Assembly (NCBI GenBank): GCA_030633145.1 | Contig: DAOVTM010000202.1 | Span: forward strand, 1-7,227 | Origin: Desulfobulbaceae bacterium | Lineage (GTDB): Bacteria > Desulfobacterota > Desulfobulbia > Desulfobulbales > Desulfobulbaceae | Reading direction: 5' to 3' | Length of the DNA: 7,227 bases | In this document: one piece after another, positions 6,044 to 7,227 of the stretch | How the letters are laid out: every line of letters begins with the position of its first letter | How positions within the stretch are numbered: the stretch's first letter is position 1 | Made by a program: the position numbers and the translations under genes | The notes under the pieces: model-generated | What the model saw: only the letters and a program-made list of their open reading frames with translations | What the model was told of the DNA's origin: nothing | Databases searched by the model: none

Positions 6044-6919
6044 TCAATTACCTGCATAGCAAATCATGTCTGTTAACCGTTCCCCAGGTACAATCTCGAC
6101 ATTTTCCCAGACAACACAACGACGTAATTGTACACCCGCTCCTATTTTTACATTGGCTCCAACAGTTCCCCAATCCTGGAGGGAGACATCTTCACCAATG
6201 GATGCTGTATCATGTATGCACCAGGATGAGCCTGGTTGATCGGCAAGTAAATGTCGATGCAGATCCAGGTAATCCTTTGGGCTGCCAATGTCGTGCCAGA
6301 AGTTGTTATCAACCCGGACTGCTGCTACCCTTTTCTGTTCAGCAAGCTGTTGATAGAGATCAATGATATGGAAAAAGGTGTTTTCCGGAATCTGTTCAAT
6401 GACGGCTCTGTTGATGACATGGATGCCGGTAAAGGCGAGAAGGTCTGTATTGTTTTGCAAACCGGTTTGTGAAAAACCGCATACTCTTTCTCTCTGTACC
6501 AGCACCGAATTAAAACGGGGATAATCGTGTATGGCCATGGTTACCTGGACGGATGGGTCGGCAGCATGATGTTGGTCAAATAGCTGTCCCACATCAATAT
6601 CATGGTAAATATCCCCGTTCATTACCAGTACGGAATCATCGCTGAACAGGGGCAGAGCCTTGCGCAGGCTGCCGCCAGTGCCGAGGATTACCGGCTCATG
6701 TTGAATAATCACTTCAGGACGCTCGGCAACAGCGGCTTGAATCTGTTCAGCCAGGTGATGGCAATTCACCACCACTCGCTCGCAGCCGGACTTGACAAGA
6801 TTATCCAACAGGATATGGAGCAGGGGTACATTGAGTACCGGAAATAACGGTTTGGGTCGGATATTAGTATAGGGGCGGAGCCGGGTTCCGAGTCCGGCGG
6901 CCAAGAGCATTGCCTGCAT
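6044..6919 (-). CDS. Sugar-1-phosphate nucleotidyltransferase (MurU/RmlA-like)
   Basis: The 291-residue product has the NTP-transferase signature at its N-terminus, LAAGLGTRLRP...RPKP (residues 6-24), then LGTGGSLRKALP (79-90), the metal-binding-type NGDI (101-104) and DIGSPKDYLDL (210-220). Such enzymes couple a nucleoside triphosphate to a sugar-1-phosphate to make an activated sugar for cell-wall, LPS or capsule polymers. LGTGGSLRKALP and NGDI resemble MurNAc-1-phosphate uridylyltransferase MurU, but a short hexapeptide-repeat tail (about 236-280: ASIGEDVSLQDWGTVGANVK) is present, as in mannose-1-phosphate guanylyltransferases, so the sugar and base cannot be assigned. No AmgK-like kinase, the usual MurU partner, is beside it. 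ATG 6919 has no ribosome site; ATG 6910 (residue 4) is an alternative. A 7-bp repeat block lies 10 bases upstream. Confidence 0.88.
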   Translation of the reverse strand: MQAMLLAAGLGTRLRPYTNIRPKPLFPVLNVPLLHILLDNLVKSGCERVVVNCHHLAEQIQAAVAERPEVIIQHEPVILGTGGSLRKALPLFSDDSVLVMNGDIYHDIDVGQLFDQHHAADPSVQVTMAIHDYPRFNSVLVQRERVCGFSQTGLQNNTDLLAFTGIHVINRAVIEQIPENTFFHIIDLYQQLAEQKRVAAVRVDNNFWHDIGSPKDYLDLHRHLLADQPGSSWCIHDTASIGEDVSLQDWGTVGANVKIGAGVQLRRCVVWENVEIVPGERLTDMICYAGN

Positions 6920-6929
6920 TTTGTTATTT

Positions 6930-6992
6930 GATAGTGGTTGGTTGATAGTGGATAGTTGATAGTTGACAGTTGACAGTGGATAGTTGATAGTT
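6930..6992 (+). repeat. 7-bp tandem repeat block, GATAGTK type (divergent spacer)
   Basis: Nine heptamers fill 63 bases: GATAGTG, GTTGGTT (decayed), GATAGTG, GATAGTT, GATAGTT, GACAGTT, GACAGTG, GATAGTT, GATAGTT. The consensus is GAYAGTK, the same family as 256-304 and in the same orientation relative to the following + strand gene (hisH there, lnt here). On the minus strand it lies directly upstream of the nucleotidyltransferase start. It is therefore in the shared divergent promoter region of two genes. Confidence 0.85.
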
Positions 6993-7094
6993 TAAAAGCT
7001 ATCCGTCAAAGATGTAAACTATTTTTTTTTATCCGGTTGTGCAGGCAGGCTGGCTGCAGAGCTGTTCAATACTACATTTATACGATATACTCCC
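6993..7094. other. Spacer before hisH, with T run
   Basis: It contains CTATCC (6999-7004), which can pair with GGATAG (6978-6983) in the repeat block, and a run of nine T at 7022-7030. A TATACT hexamer (7086-7091) lies too close to the hisH ATG to act as an ordinary -10 box. No ribosome site of good match precedes ATG 7095. I see no RNA gene or clear promoter here. Confidence 0.3.
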
Positions 7095-7227
7095 ATGATA
7101 ACCATCCTTGATTACGGTGCCGGCAATGTACGTTCGGTCATCAATGCCCTGGAAAAGCTCGGTGAAGAGGTGGTAAAGGTCAACTCGCCTGCTGATATAA
7201 ACCTGGCAGAGCGGCTTGTCTTTCCCG
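7095..7227 (+). CDS. hisH: Imidazole glycerol phosphate synthase, glutaminase subunit (5' end only)
   Basis: The first 44 residues are present and the frame is open at the window edge. They begin MITILDYGAGNVRSVINALE, the typical HisH N-terminus (family pattern: IxIxDYGxGNxxSVxxALxxLG). HisH is a class I glutamine amidotransferase that releases ammonia for HisF, which makes imidazole glycerol phosphate in histidine biosynthesis. The catalytic cysteine, histidine and glutamate lie beyond the window, so activity cannot be judged, and a HisH-HisF fusion cannot be excluded. It diverges from the nucleotidyltransferase gene with 175 bases and a 7-bp repeat block between them. Confidence 0.88.
   Translation, partial: MITILDYGAGNVRSVINALEKLGEEVVKVNSPADINLAERLVFP

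Noticed and set aside
6016..6366. Plus-strand frames opposite the nucleotidyltransferase
   Set aside because: The minus strand carries a complete, motif-rich enzyme; the plus-strand products show no recognisable features.
6978..7030. Terminator formed by GGATAG/CTATCC and the T run at 7022-7030
   Set aside because: The stem is only 6 bp and the T run starts 17 bases after it, too far for an intrinsic terminator; no + strand gene ends here.

Overview
The window reads as ordinary chromosome from a Gram-negative, probably anaerobic, deltaproteobacterial-type organism (Desulfobacterota, possibly near Desulfobulbales). This placement is inferred from an outer-membrane lipoprotein acyltransferase next to a release-factor-2 gene, a lone GlcF/LutA-type Fe-S protein, a DUF4143 ATPase, and many short intergenic tandem repeats. 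No 16S or ribosomal protein gene is present to confirm it.

Layout, left to right. Bases 1-294 hold no supportable gene: a small hairpin with a 9-bp tandem repeat, an A+T-rich stretch, then 7-bp tandem repeats (GATAGTG type) that run into the start of lnt. Next on the + strand come lnt (apolipoprotein N-acyltransferase, 295-1944) and, after a second 7-bp repeat block, prfB (release factor 2, 2012-3122). prfB is split by a classic programmed +1 frameshift: AAGGAG, three bases, then CTT TGA C. Then come a 65-residue HicB-like protein without a HicA partner, a repeat-like hairpin element (3415-3461), a two-[4Fe-4S], two-CCG-domain oxidoreductase subunit (3491-4759), and an AAA+ DUF4143 ATPase (about 4791-5924). 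The ATPase converges on a minus-strand sugar-1-phosphate nucleotidyltransferase (6044-6919). A third 7-bp repeat block separates that gene from the divergent 5' end of hisH (histidine biosynthesis, 7095 to the window edge).

The genes do not form one pathway. lnt matures lipoproteins in the inner membrane; prfB ends translation and tunes itself through its frameshift; the Fe-S protein probably passes electrons from a 2-hydroxyacid oxidase encoded elsewhere; the nucleotidyltransferase makes an activated sugar for envelope polymers; hisH supplies ammonia for imidazole ring formation.

The least expected structure is at 4730-4783, where the Fe-S gene ends and the ATPase gene begins. Four half-sites (TTCGAC, GTCGAA, TTCGAC, GTCGAA) are arranged symmetrically around an exact TTGACA box that overlaps the Fe-S gene's stop codon. 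It looks like an operator-promoter for the ATPase. The second notable theme is the three 7-bp repeat blocks, each in an intergenic space directly before a gene start.
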